A DNA stretch of 14,103 nucleotides from Actinomycetes bacterium (GCA_021821585.1 JAKACF010000039.1:1-14103); one strand, 5' to 3'; positions 1 to 7,620 are shown, numbered from the stretch's first letter. Made by a program: numbers and translations. The notes: generated by a model from the letters alone, not told the origin.

Positions 1-62
1 TCTTCAGCCTCGCCGTCGGCGGCCTCGCCCTCGTCCTCTCGACACGGGCGATGCGGGCGTGA
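1..62 (+). CDS. ABC-2 type permease, C-terminal end (partial)
   Basis: Only the last 19 codons and the TGA stop (60-62) are inside the window. They read as one hydrophobic segment ending in a short basic tail (residues FSLAVGGLALVLSTRAMRA), as expected for the last membrane helix of an ABC-2 type exporter permease. The stop overlaps the GTG start of the next gene by 4 nt (GTGA, 59-62), so the two are very probably translationally coupled and may form one exporter. The family call rests mainly on this neighbour, because the fragment itself is too short to carry a diagnostic motif. An unrelated membrane protein cannot be excluded. Confidence 0.6.
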   Translation, partial: FSLAVGGLALVLSTRAMRA

Positions 63-1225
63 CCGTCCTCGCCATCGCCCGGGCCTCGGGCCAGCGCCTC
101 CTCCGCGACCGGACGGCCCTGTTCTTCCTCATCGTCCTCCCCGTCGTCCTCATCGTCGTCGTCGGCGCCGTCGCCCGCGGCTTCGGCTCCGCACGGATCG
201 GGGTGCTCGACAAGGACGCGACGCCCTCGAGCCGCGCCCTCGTGGCGGCGATCGAGCAGAGTCCAGGGCTCAGCGTCGTCACCTACCACGACCTCGCCTC
301 GCTCGAGACCGCCGTCGCCCGCTCGGACGTGAGCGCCGGCGTCGTGGTCCCCCGCGGGCTCGCCGCCGCCGAGCAGACCGGCGGGACGGCCCGGATCGGG
401 ATCGTGGCAGAGCGCGCCAACAGCACCCAGCAGGCGGCCGCCACCAGGGTCACCTCCGTCCTCGAGGAGGTCGCGGGCCGCGTCCAGGCGGCCCAGTTCG
501 CCTCCGGCTTCGGTGGGAGCTTTTCCGAGAACCTCCGCCGGGTGGAGGCCATCGAGGCGCGCACCCCCCGTGTCGAGCTCGTCTCCCGGGTCGTGAAGGC
601 GAGCCAGGCGACGCTGCCGGCGGGCTACGAGTACAGCGCGCCGACCGAGCTGGTCCTGTTCGTGTTCCTGAGCGCCGTCGCCGGGGGAGCGACGATCGTC
701 GAGAGCCGCCGGCTCCACATGTTCGAGCGCATGCTGGCCGCCCCGGTGAGGCCGCGGACGGTCGTCCTCGGCGAGTCGGTCACCTACCTCGTCGTCGCCC
801 TCGGCCAGTCGGCCCTCATCGTGCTCGTCGGCAGTCTCGGCTTCGGGGTCTCCTGGGGGGACCCGCTCGGGGCGGTGGTGCTCGTCCTCCTCTGGTGCCT
901 CGTCGGAGCGGGGGCCGGCATGGTGTCGGGGACGCTGTTCCGCACGCCCGAGCAGGCGAGCGCCATCGGGCCGGTCGTCGGCATCGCCTTCGCCATGCTC
1001 GGCGGGTGCATGTGGCCCCTCTCCATCGTCTCGCCGGCCATGCGGGCGGCAGGACACCTCACCCCACACGCCTGGGCGGTCGACGCCTGGACCACGCTCA
1101 TCGCCGACCACGGCGGCCTCGTCGCCATCTCGGGCGAGCTGGCGGTGCTCGCCCTGTTCGCCGCCGGCCTGTTCGCCGTCGCCACCTGGCGCCTGCGCTC
1201 GATGCTGCTGCGAGCCGGCGCCTAG
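59..1225 (+). CDS. ABC-2 type transporter permease (ABC2_membrane_3-like)
   Basis: A 388-residue membrane protein with the layout of ABC-2 exporter permeases that carry an external domain. There is one helix at residues about 21-40, a hydrophilic domain of about 150 residues outside the membrane (41-195), then five further helices (about 196-214, 236-258, 268-290, 300-322, 357-378). The segment GCMWPLSIVSPAMRAAGHLT followed by PHAWAVDAW (residues 316-344) is a typical ABC-2 signature before the last helix. Such proteins work with a separate ATPase to export drugs, lipids or other compounds; the substrate cannot be read here. The GTG start at 59 is fixed by the 4-nt overlap with the upstream permease. 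The ATPase gene should lie to the left, outside the window. Confidence 0.9.
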   Translation: MTVLAIARASGQRLLRDRTALFFLIVLPVVLIVVVGAVARGFGSARIGVLDKDATPSSRALVAAIEQSPGLSVVTYHDLASLETAVARSDVSAGVVVPRGLAAAEQTGGTARIGIVAERANSTQQAAATRVTSVLEEVAGRVQAAQFASGFGGSFSENLRRVEAIEARTPRVELVSRVVKASQATLPAGYEYSAPTELVLFVFLSAVAGGATIVESRRLHMFERMLAAPVRPRTVVLGESVTYLVVALGQSALIVLVGSLGFGVSWGDPLGAVVLVLLWCLVGAGAGMVSGTLFRTPEQASAIGPVVGIAFAMLGGCMWPLSIVSPAMRAAGHLTPHAWAVDAWTTLIADHGGLVAISGELAVLALFAAGLFAVATWRLRSMLLRAGA

Positions 1226-1228
1226 GCC

Positions 1229-1858
1229 CTACACCGGTTCGAGGTCGCCCGGGTAGGCCTCTTCGGCCACGGCTTCGAGCTGCTTGGTCTTGCGGCGGAC
1301 GGCGACGACGATGGCGACGATCACGACGACCGCCACGCCGGCGAGGACGAGATCGATCCTGCCCGACACCCTGCGCAGCGTGTCCCCCGCCTCGTAGGCG
1401 GCCCAGGTGTAGATGCCCGACCAGATGATGCCGCCGGCCGCGTTGGCAGGCAGGAAGCGCCGCCAGCGCATCTTGTTGGTCCCGGCGAGGAAGGCGGCGT
1501 AGGTGCGCAGCACCGAGACGAAGCGGCCGAAGAAGACCACCTTCACGCCGTGGCGGTCGAAGGCGTACCGCCCGACCTTCAACTTGGCCTGGTCGATCCG
1601 GACCTTCGAGCCGTAGCGGCGCACCAGCCGGTACCCGCCCTTGTCGCCGATGAGGAACCCGATGTTGTCGCCGATGATGGCGGCAGCCGCCGCGATCCCC
1701 CAGATCAGCCACGGCGACAGCTGGTGGCTGTGGCCGGCGACGATCCCCGCCGCGATGAGCGCCGTCTCCCCGGGCAGCGGGATGCCGAGGCTCTCGAGGG
1801 CGACGAGCACGAACACGGCGCCGTAGCCGTAGTTGGAGACGAGGTGGGTGATGTTCAT
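1229..1858 (-). CDS. DedA family membrane protein (VTT/SNARE-associated domain)
   Basis: A 209-residue integral membrane protein of the DedA family. The signature ESLGIPLPGE (residues 22-31) is the conserved Glu/Pro-Gly-Glu region, followed by GDNIGFLIGDKGG (63-75) and the basic motif FFGRFVSVLRTYAAFLAG (109-126) with Arg112 and Arg118. Both are hallmarks of the family. A C-terminal helix (about 169-187) precedes a charged tail. DedA proteins are proposed proton-dependent lipid transporters or scramblases, and some flip undecaprenyl phosphate or phospholipids; the substrate is not shown here. The ATG start matches the usual N-terminal helix. Upstream Shine-Dalgarno support is weak (GAGG about 15 nt before the start). 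The gene ends 3 nt from the convergent ABC permease. Confidence 0.93.
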   Translation of the reverse strand: MNITHLVSNYGYGAVFVLVALESLGIPLPGETALIAAGIVAGHSHQLSPWLIWGIAAAAAIIGDNIGFLIGDKGGYRLVRRYGSKVRIDQAKLKVGRYAFDRHGVKVVFFGRFVSVLRTYAAFLAGTNKMRWRRFLPANAAGGIIWSGIYTWAAYEAGDTLRRVSGRIDLVLAGVAVVVIVAIVVAVRRKTKQLEAVAEEAYPGDLEPV

Positions 1859-1974
1859 GGGAAAGGGCGCCTCAGCCGGCGTAGCTCCACGATATGGGTC
1901 TGCGCGGACGTTCGGGCACCAGGCGCGGCCGCCGCCGGCGGAGCCGTCGCCCGCCTCGCCGCCTCCGCCGGTCG

Positions 1975-1989
1975 TAGGCTTGCCGCGTG
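1975..1989 (+). promoter_or_regulatory. Candidate -10 box and leaderless GTG start
   Basis: A TAGGCT hexamer (1975-1980, TANNNT pattern) lies 6 nt before the GTG at 1987. Transcription would then begin at or next to the start codon. No purine-rich ribosome site is present before the GTG. Together these fit the leaderless mRNAs common in actinomycetes. No good -35 box is seen at the expected distance, and a single hexamer can occur by chance. Confidence 0.4.
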
Positions 1990-3213
1990 AGCTCGGACGT
2001 CGTCGGTTCCGACCCGCGGGCCGCCGGGGCGCACCACCCCCTCCCCGAGGGCGAAGGAGCGGGACCCGGCCGCCCCTCCCGGCCCCCGCGGGCCGCGACA
2101 GGCTCGCTCTTCCGTCGCTACCAGGTGATGGCCTTCACGACGGCGACCCTGCTCATCGTCCTCGTCTTCGCCGGCGTCCCGCTCCAGTTCGCCGCCGGCA
2201 AGCCCGAGCTCGCCAACGTCGTCGGGACGCTCCACGGCGTCCTCTACGTCGTCTACCTCTATGTCGCCTTCCGCCTCACCTTGCGGCTCGGGATCCCGAA
2301 GTGGCAGATGGTCCTCGTCCTGTTGGCCGGGACGGTGCCCTTCTGCGCCTTCGTCGCCGAGGCGAAGCTGCGCAGGCGGGTGGCGGCCACCGGCGCCCTC
2401 GCCCCACCCGAGGGCGAGGCCGCCTGGACGAGCGGGGGGCGGCCGTCGCTTCGGAGCCACGCCTCGGCGGCGCGGCGCCGCTGGCTGTCGCGCCGCGCGC
2501 TGCTGCTGCACCTCGAGATGGTCGTCGTCGCCTCGGGCTGCTTCGTCGCCGGCTGGTGGCAGGCGACCAGAGCGCTCGCCGGGAACCGCTTGAGCTGGGT
2601 CTACTCGGTCGAGTGGCCGATCTTCGCCCTGCTCGCCATCGGGGCCTGGTGGCAGCTCGTCCACGAGGACGAGGCCGCCTGGCGTGCCCGCAAGGGGAGG
2701 CGCCCCTCGATGGACGCGGCCCGCCTCGAGGCCGAGGACAGCGGCTCGGAGGTGCGAAGGGGCGTCGACCCGGCGACGAGGCGGCTCGCCGTGCGCCTCG
2801 CGGCCGGGGTCGGAGCCGAGGTCGTGATCGGCATCATGGCCGTGCTGGCCGTGCCCTTCGACCGGCCGGCGGGCTTCGTCCCCGACCGCGGGGTGGTCAT
2901 CTACCTCACCCACAGCGTGCTCGGCTTCTTCCTCACCCTGGCGGCGGCCGCGCTCGTCGTCCTCACGCGGCGCTCGGGCCGCTCTTCCAAGGCCATCGCC
3001 TGGATGGGGCTGATCGGCATCCTGCTGGCGGGCCTCGGCGGCCTGCTCACGGCGGGGTCCTCGGGAGTCCGGTTCCTCGGCGTGGCGACGATGCTCGTCG
3101 GCGCCGTCTGGGCGGGTTTCAGCTACCTCCTGCCCGCCCTCACCCGACCGGCGCGCCACGAGGGCGCCGGGGCTCCCGGCGAGGCGGGAGTCGCTTCGCC
3201 GTCCCCCTCGTGA
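1987..3213 (+). CDS. Multi-module integral membrane protein with N-terminal DUF3817
   Basis: This is a 408-residue membrane protein with three blocks. Residues 1-40 form a Pro/Gly-rich cytosolic tail. Residues 41-131 match DUF3817: FRRYQVMAF, TLHGVLYVVYLYVAFRL, and AGTVPFCAFVAEAKLRRRV. Residues 172-228 form a second two-helix block with the conserved pattern GWWQATRALAGNRLSW and VEWPIFALLAIGAWWQLVHED, which resembles small actinobacterial membrane proteins that are usually separate. Residues about 275-385 hold four more helices that I do not recognise. Charged linkers (132-171 and 229-270) separate the blocks. The function is unknown. The GTG start is chosen because the next in-frame start (residue 48) would cut into DUF3817. 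The gene is divergent from the DedA gene. Confidence 0.85.
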   Translation: MSSDVVGSDPRAAGAHHPLPEGEGAGPGRPSRPPRAATGSLFRRYQVMAFTTATLLIVLVFAGVPLQFAAGKPELANVVGTLHGVLYVVYLYVAFRLTLRLGIPKWQMVLVLLAGTVPFCAFVAEAKLRRRVAATGALAPPEGEAAWTSGGRPSLRSHASAARRRWLSRRALLLHLEMVVVASGCFVAGWWQATRALAGNRLSWVYSVEWPIFALLAIGAWWQLVHEDEAAWRARKGRRPSMDAARLEAEDSGSEVRRGVDPATRRLAVRLAAGVGAEVVIGIMAVLAVPFDRPAGFVPDRGVVIYLTHSVLGFFLTLAAAALVVLTRRSGRSSKAIAWMGLIGILLAGLGGLLTAGSSGVRFLGVATMLVGAVWAGFSYLLPALTRPARHEGAGAPGEAGVASPSPS

Positions 3214-3230
3214 GGCCGCCTCGCAGCCGT

Positions 3231-3261
3231 GGCCCGGCGGATGCCGCCTCCCGGGCGGGCC
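3231..3261. terminator. GC-rich nested hairpin between convergent genes
   Basis: The 54-nt gap between two convergent genes contains a nested dyad. An outer stem pairs GGCCC (3231-3235) with GGGCC (3257-3261). An inner stem pairs GGCGG (3236-3240) with CCGCC (3244-3248) around ATG. It could stop transcription from either side. There is no U tract, and GC-rich DNA forms such stems easily, so the call is tentative. Confidence 0.35.
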
Positions 3262-3267
3262 GGGCGT

Positions 3268-4458
3268 TCAGCCCGACGAGCCCAGCACCCCGCGGGTCGA
3301 GAGCCAGCGCGTGAGCGGCCCGGGCATCTCTGCCGGGCGGTCACCCCAGTCGTAGACGACACAGGTGCGCGCCACGAGGTCGGGGAGTGCGCGCCGCTCC
3401 CGCTGGACGAGGGCGACGAGGAACCCGAGCATCAGGACGAAGCTGAAGGGGTAGGCGGCGATGCGCGCCAGGGCCTGGCGGGCGGTGATCGTCGAGCCGT
3501 CGACGCTCACGATCCGCAGTCCCACGATCGCCATCCCGACGCTGCGGCCCGCCACCGACCAGCTGGCCCAGAAGTACACGAGCTCCCAGGCCACCAGCAA
3601 GAGGGTCCACCCGAGTCCGGACGACCTCGAGAAGCCGTGGCCGGTGACGAGCGTGGCGACCCAGGAGGAAACCGCCACGCCGAGGGCGAACAGGCCGCCG
3701 GCGATGGCGACGTCGGCGCCGAAGGCGAGCAACCTGCTGATCGGCCCGACATAGCGCCCGCTGACGCCACCGCCGACCTCGGGCCGGACGAGCGACTCCG
3801 GTCCCTCCGGCAGGCGCCCCCGGCGCCGGAGCAGGCGGTCGATGCCCCGGAGCGTGAGGACGTCGAGCCCGACGACCTGGCGCCGGAGGGCATCGAGGAG
3901 GGAGGAGAGCAGCCCCCCGGTGCTCCTCGAGATCACCGACGACAGCTCGAGGCGTTCGGTGACGCGACCCAGGTCCACCCGGTCGAGCAGCCGGTCGAGG
4001 TCGGCGCGGGCCACGAGCCGGTCGACGTCGACGCGGTCGATCAGGCCGTCCACGTCCACCCGGTCGAGCAGCCGGTCGACGTCGACGCGGTCGAGCAGCC
4101 GGTCGACGTCGACGCGGTCGAGCAGGCCGTTCACGTCCATCCGGTCGAGCAGCCGGTCGACGTCGATCCCTCGAAGCAGTGCGTCCAGGTCCAGCCGTGC
4201 GAGGACGCGGGAGAGGTCGACGTCGTCGAGGACGGCGTTCAGGTCGACCGACTCGAGCAGCGCCTGGAGGTCGACGCGCCGGGCGAGGCCGTTCACGTCG
4301 AGACGGGCGAGGACGTGGTTGACGTCGACGTGCTCGATCGCCTCGTCGAGGTCCACGGCGTCCATGACGGCCGGGACGAGGGTGTCGGCGACGGCGTTCA
4401 CCGGCTGGCGGAGGACCCAGCGGAGCCCCCGCGGGCGGGCCGAGCCGTCCTCGCTCAT
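3268..4458 (-). CDS. RDD family membrane protein with N-terminal nonapeptide repeats
   Basis: A 396-residue protein in two halves. Residues 37-171 are about fifteen units of nine residues with pattern [VL]-[DN]-x-[LV]-L-x-R-[VIL]-D, for example VDRLLDRVD. A short STGGLLSSLLDALRRQ block and a basic linker RLLRRR follow (179-213). Residues 235-370 are an RDD domain: RLLAFGADV with Arg242 and Asp249, then membrane segments at about 243-270, 282-301 and 336-352, with GMAIVGLRIV (308-317) between the second and third. From memory, actinobacterial RDD proteins often have similar VD-rich repeats before the same STG block. The biochemical role is unknown; RDD proteins are proposed transporters or membrane anchors. 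The ATG start has a good ribosome site, GGGGAG, 4 nt upstream. The tail carries a soluble segment ending GVLGSSG. Confidence 0.9.
   Translation of the reverse strand: MSEDGSARPRGLRWVLRQPVNAVADTLVPAVMDAVDLDEAIEHVDVNHVLARLDVNGLARRVDLQALLESVDLNAVLDDVDLSRVLARLDLDALLRGIDVDRLLDRMDVNGLLDRVDVDRLLDRVDVDRLLDRVDVDGLIDRVDVDRLVARADLDRLLDRVDLGRVTERLELSSVISRSTGGLLSSLLDALRRQVVGLDVLTLRGIDRLLRRRGRLPEGPESLVRPEVGGGVSGRYVGPISRLLAFGADVAIAGGLFALGVAVSSWVATLVTGHGFSRSSGLGWTLLLVAWELVYFWASWSVAGRSVGMAIVGLRIVSVDGSTITARQALARIAAYPFSFVLMLGFLVALVQRERRALPDLVARTCVVYDWGDRPAEMPGPLTRWLSTRGVLGSSG
3973..4161 (-). repeat. 27-bp tandem coding repeats (9-residue units)
   Basis: This is the most regular part of the repeat tract in the RDD gene, seven 27-bp units encoding residues 100-162. 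Two adjacent units are identical on the plus strand around 4061-4115 (core cggtcgagcagccggtcgac). Divergence increases on both sides; the protein pattern continues to positions 4350 and 3946. The near-identity of the core suggests recent unit duplication by slippage or recombination, and the copy number may vary between strains. Confidence 0.85.
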
Positions 4459-4618
4459 CTCGCTCCCCGGCGGGACCGGGCGGAGCTATCCGCCGGCCCC
4501 GGCACGGGGTGGCGCGTCCGGGTCCCGGCTCGCGGGCGTGCAGCACACACGTCCAGTGTCGGGCACCGGGGACCGGCCCGCCTCATCCTGAGCGGGCGAT
4601 TCCCCCGGGGTCGGAGAA

Positions 4619-4639
4619 CGGGCCGCGCCGGCAGGCCCG
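4619..4639 (-). terminator. Candidate terminator after the DHA2 exporter gene
   Basis: A 6-bp GC stem (CGGGCC at 4619-4624 with GGCCCG at 4634-4639, 9-nt loop) lies about 72 nt downstream of the exporter stop. On the minus strand it is followed by TTCT, a short and imperfect U tract. It would separate this gene from the downstream RDD gene. The rest of the 253-nt gap (4459-4711) has no gene. It also has a small hairpin GGCGG-AGCTAT-CCGCC (4479-4494) just before the RDD ribosome site, of unknown meaning. Confidence 0.35.
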
Positions 4640-4711
4640 GTGCCGCCCACGACCGTCACCGGGTCGGCTGCCACGGGAGCGCACGCCGGTCACGACGGGC
4701 CACGCCGTGCC

Positions 4712-6760
4712 TCAGCTGTTCGGGGCGCGCTCCTCGGTGAGCTCGTGGGCGAGGCGGGTCAGCAGCGCGGCGAGGTCGGCGTGCTCGTCCGGTGCCCACT
4801 CCTCGACGAGCTGGGACAGGGCGTCGCGCCGGGCGGCGATGAGGGCGTCGGCCGAGCGGCGCCCCTCGCCCGTCAGCCGGAGGGGCCCGGTTCTCGGGGC
4901 CACCCGGTGGCCGTCCGGACCGCCCTCCACGTAGCCCTCTTCCACCAGCCCGTCGAGGATGGGGGCGAGCTCCCCCGCTGACAGGCGCAGCTCGGACGCG
5001 AGACCGGGGAGATCCTCGTCGGGGTGGTCCTCGAGGCGGAGGAGGAGCCAGCAGCAGCGGGCGTCGAGGCTGAGCCCGGCCCGCTCGCAGAGGCGGCCGT
5101 AGACGCGGCTGTGGGCCTCGCGTCCCATGAGCACGCTGAGCGCCCGGCCGATCTCCTCCACCGAGGAGCGCTCGGCCGGCACCGAGGTGGGGGCGAGGGT
5201 GTCCGCCGGGCTCGGCGCCCGGCTCGTCTGGCGGAGCGGGACCTCCTTCAACAGAAGGGTGAGCAGGAACGAGACCGCCGAGACGGGCACGGCCACGAGG
5301 AACACCGTCTGCAGCGAGGCGGCGAAGGCCCCGACGAAACCGGCGTGCACGGCCGGAGGCAACGTGTCGAGCACCGCCGGGCTGGCCCCGGCCGCGCTGT
5401 CGAAGCCGGGGGGAAGGGGCACGCCCGCGAGGTAGTGGCGAAGGTTGCCCGCCAGGGTGTTGGCGAAGATGGCGCCGAACACCGCCGTGCCGAACGAGCC
5501 GCCGATCGAGCGGAAGAAGGTGGCGCCTGCCGTCGCGACGCCGAGGTCCTCGTAGTCGACGGCGTTCTGGACGGCGATGACGAGCACCTGCATCACGCCG
5601 CCGATGCCGACGCCGAGCACGAACATCGACAGCGAGCTCTTCGCCGTCGAGGTGGTCGTGTCCATGAGTGAGAGCAGGTACATGCCGAGCGTCATGACCG
5701 CCGTCCCGACGACAGGGAAGATCTTGTAGCGGCCCCACTTCGTGATGAGCAGGCCCGAGAGCGTCGAGGTGAGCAGGAGGCCCGCCATGAGCGGGAGCAG
5801 CTGGAGGCCCGACTCGGTCGGACTCGCCCCCCGCACCACCTGCATGTACTGGGGCAGATAGGTGATGGCGCCGAACATGGCGAAACCGACGATGAAGCCG
5901 ATCCCGCTCGTGGTCGAGAAGATCCTGTTGGAGAAGAGGCGCAGCGGGAGGACCGGTTCGGCGGCCCGTCGCTCGACCGCCACGAAGGCCACCAGCAGGA
6001 CCACGCCACAGGCCCCGAGCAGGAAGATCGGCGCCGAGTCCCAGGGGTAGGTGGTGCCCCCGAGAGTGGTGAGGAGCACGAGGCTCGTGGCGGCGCCGGC
6101 GAGGAGCGCCGTGCCGAGGTAGTCGATCACATGGCGGACGCGGGCCAGGTTGCCGGGGAGCACGGCTGCGGTGACCACGAGGGCGACCGCTCCGAGCGGC
6201 AGGTTGATGTAGAAGACCCATCGCCACGAGAGGTTGGTCACGAAGAAGCCGCCGATGAGGGGCCCGAGCACGCTCGTCACGCCGAACACCGCGCCGAACA
6301 GGCCCTGGTAGCGACCGCGCTGGCGCGGGGAGACGACGTCGCCGACGATCGCCTGGGCGCCGATCATGAGCCCGCCGCCGCCGACCCCCTGGAGCGCCCG
6401 GAAGGCGATCAGCTCGAACATCGTCCTGCTCAGGCCGGACAGCGCCGAGCCGACGAGGAAGATGACGATGGCGGCCTGGAAGAAGGTCTTCCGCCCGTAC
6501 TGGTCGCCGAGCTTGCCCCACAGCGGCGTCGAGGCGGTCGAGGCGAGGATGTAGGCCGTCACGACCCAGGACAGGTGCGGCAGGTCGTGGAGGTCGCCTG
6601 CGATCGTCGGCAGCGCCGTCGCGACGATCGTCTGGTCGAGCGCCGCCAGCAGCATGCCGAGCAGGAGGCCGCCGATGACGACGAGGATCCTCCGGTGGCT
6701 GAGGGCCGGGACCCCGGCCTCGGTGCTCCCGGACGCGGGCGGCTCGGTGCCGTTCGTCAT
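4712..6760 (-). CDS. DHA2 family drug:H+ antiporter fused to a MarR-like domain
   Basis: A 682-residue protein. Residues about 22-505 form a 14-helix major facilitator of the EmrB/QacA (DHA2) type. Visible motifs are LDQTIVATALPTI (41-53) in helix 1, motif A GKLGDQYGRK (82-91), RALQGVGGGG (121-130), and the antiporter motif C region VTSVLGPLIGG (161-171). Such proteins export drugs or other hydrophobic compounds using proton flow. After a Pro/Ser/Ala linker (511-530), residues 531-682 have the order of a MarR winged-helix domain: N-terminal helix, helix-turn-helix around 582-612, a wing at 613-630, and a long C-terminal helix. The proposed recognition helix is acidic. The ATG at 6760 is chosen because the transporter begins right after it. 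The open frame continues upstream but shadows the DUF4389 gene. The ribosome site is weak. Confidence 0.92.
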   Translation of the reverse strand: MTNGTEPPASGSTEAGVPALSHRRILVVIGGLLLGMLLAALDQTIVATALPTIAGDLHDLPHLSWVVTAYILASTASTPLWGKLGDQYGRKTFFQAAIVIFLVGSALSGLSRTMFELIAFRALQGVGGGGLMIGAQAIVGDVVSPRQRGRYQGLFGAVFGVTSVLGPLIGGFFVTNLSWRWVFYINLPLGAVALVVTAAVLPGNLARVRHVIDYLGTALLAGAATSLVLLTTLGGTTYPWDSAPIFLLGACGVVLLVAFVAVERRAAEPVLPLRLFSNRIFSTTSGIGFIVGFAMFGAITYLPQYMQVVRGASPTESGLQLLPLMAGLLLTSTLSGLLITKWGRYKIFPVVGTAVMTLGMYLLSLMDTTTSTAKSSLSMFVLGVGIGGVMQVLVIAVQNAVDYEDLGVATAGATFFRSIGGSFGTAVFGAIFANTLAGNLRHYLAGVPLPPGFDSAAGASPAVLDTLPPAVHAGFVGAFAASLQTVFLVAVPVSAVSFLLTLLLKEVPLRQTSRAPSPADTLAPTSVPAERSSVEEIGRALSVLMGREAHSRVYGRLCERAGLSLDARCCWLLLRLEDHPDEDLPGLASELRLSAGELAPILDGLVEEGYVEGGPDGHRVAPRTGPLRLTGEGRRSADALIAARRDALSQLVEEWAPDEHADLAALLTRLAHELTEERAPNS

Positions 6761-6930
6761 CGCCGGCCCGGTCGCTCTCCCGGGTCCCCCGCTCCGAGGG
6801 CAGTCGTGTCCGCGCGCACGGCGGAATTCTTGCCCGATCGCCGACGCTGCACCCACTCCCCGGCGGGATCTCCGGCGCACGTCCGGCTCGGCCGCGGCGT
6901 CACCCGGTGCCGCCTGGGACGGGCGCGGGC

Positions 6931-7620
6931 TCAGGCAGCGAGCTGCTCCTCGCCCTCCACCGGTGGGCTGCCGGGGTCGTGGCCACCGCCGTCGTAGCGG
7001 AAGGGCGGGTACTCGTCCCGCATGAGGGCGACATAGGCGAGGACCCGGTAGCACCATCTGTTGAGACCGATCGTGACGTCGAAGAGCTGGCCCGGGTACC
7101 GTCCGGTCACCGCCATCACGACGGCGCCGGCGAGTGCGAGGAGGGCGATCACACCGCCGCCTCCGCTGATCCGCCAGGCTCCATCCGCGTTCAGCCCCCA
7201 GCCGCCGACGAGGATCGCCACGACGAGGTAGTGGGGGATGGCGAGGAGCCACCACTTCACGAGGACGAGTCCACGCGAGAGCCGCTCGGGGTAGTCGACG
7301 TCGAAGTCGGCGGGATAGTCGGGGTCGGGGCGGAGGCTGAAGGGCGGGTACTTGTCGGTACCGAAGGCGCTGATCCCGTAGAAGGCGACCCGCCAGGTCC
7401 AACGCATCACTCCGACGTTGAAGTCGAAGATGGCGCGTGGATAGCGGGCGGTGAACAGGATCGCGAAGCCGGCCACGATCGTGAGGACGCTCGTCGCGAT
7501 CCACAGGCCGACCAGGCAGAGGAAGTGGGGGATGAGCAGGGCCCACTTCACGAGCCAGAGCCAGCGGTTGATTGGTTCGTCCAGCCGTGCCTCGAGGCGG
7601 GCAGGATACGCTGCGTCCAC
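6931..7620 (-). CDS. Tandem DUF4389 membrane protein
   Basis: A 229-residue protein made of two DUF4389-like units. Unit one (residues 5-97) runs from YPARLEARLDEPINRW through VKWALLIPHFL to RYPRAIFDFNVGVMRW and DKYPPFSL. Unit two (102-209) repeats the order: DYPERLSRGLVLVKWWLLAIPHYL, RYPGQLFDVTIGLNRW, DEYPPFRYD. Each unit has two membrane segments (about 22-56 and 118-172 cover the four helices). No biochemical role is known for the family. The GTG start at 7620 is fixed by an excellent ribosome site, AAAGGAGGTGA. It lies 21 nt after the SRPBCC gene, so the two form an operon. The acidic C-terminal tail (EGEEQLAA) is probably cytosolic. Confidence 0.9.
   Translation of the reverse strand: MDAAYPARLEARLDEPINRWLWLVKWALLIPHFLCLVGLWIATSVLTIVAGFAILFTARYPRAIFDFNVGVMRWTWRVAFYGISAFGTDKYPPFSLRPDPDYPADFDVDYPERLSRGLVLVKWWLLAIPHYLVVAILVGGWGLNADGAWRISGGGGVIALLALAGAVVMAVTGRYPGQLFDVTIGLNRWCYRVLAYVALMRDEYPPFRYDGGGHDPGSPPVEGEEQLAA

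Noticed and set aside
1833..3314. A 493-codon open frame on the plus strand
   Set aside because: It overlaps the DUF3817 protein in another frame; the translation is almost wholly Arg, Pro, Gly and Ala with no motif.
3973..4161. Tandem repeats as a possible CRISPR array
   Set aside because: The 27-bp units are directly adjacent without spacers and keep the reading frame; they encode protein repeats.
3268..4546. Long open frames in other phases over the RDD gene (4546-3341 minus; 3229-4740 plus)
   Set aside because: They are by-products of the repetitive GC-rich DNA; only the chosen frame yields the membrane segments and the RDD motifs.
6761..7546. N-terminal extension of the DHA2-MarR gene to 944 residues
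   Set aside because: The extension runs through the DUF4389 gene out of frame and shows no transporter features; helix 1 of the transporter begins just after the ATG at 6760.
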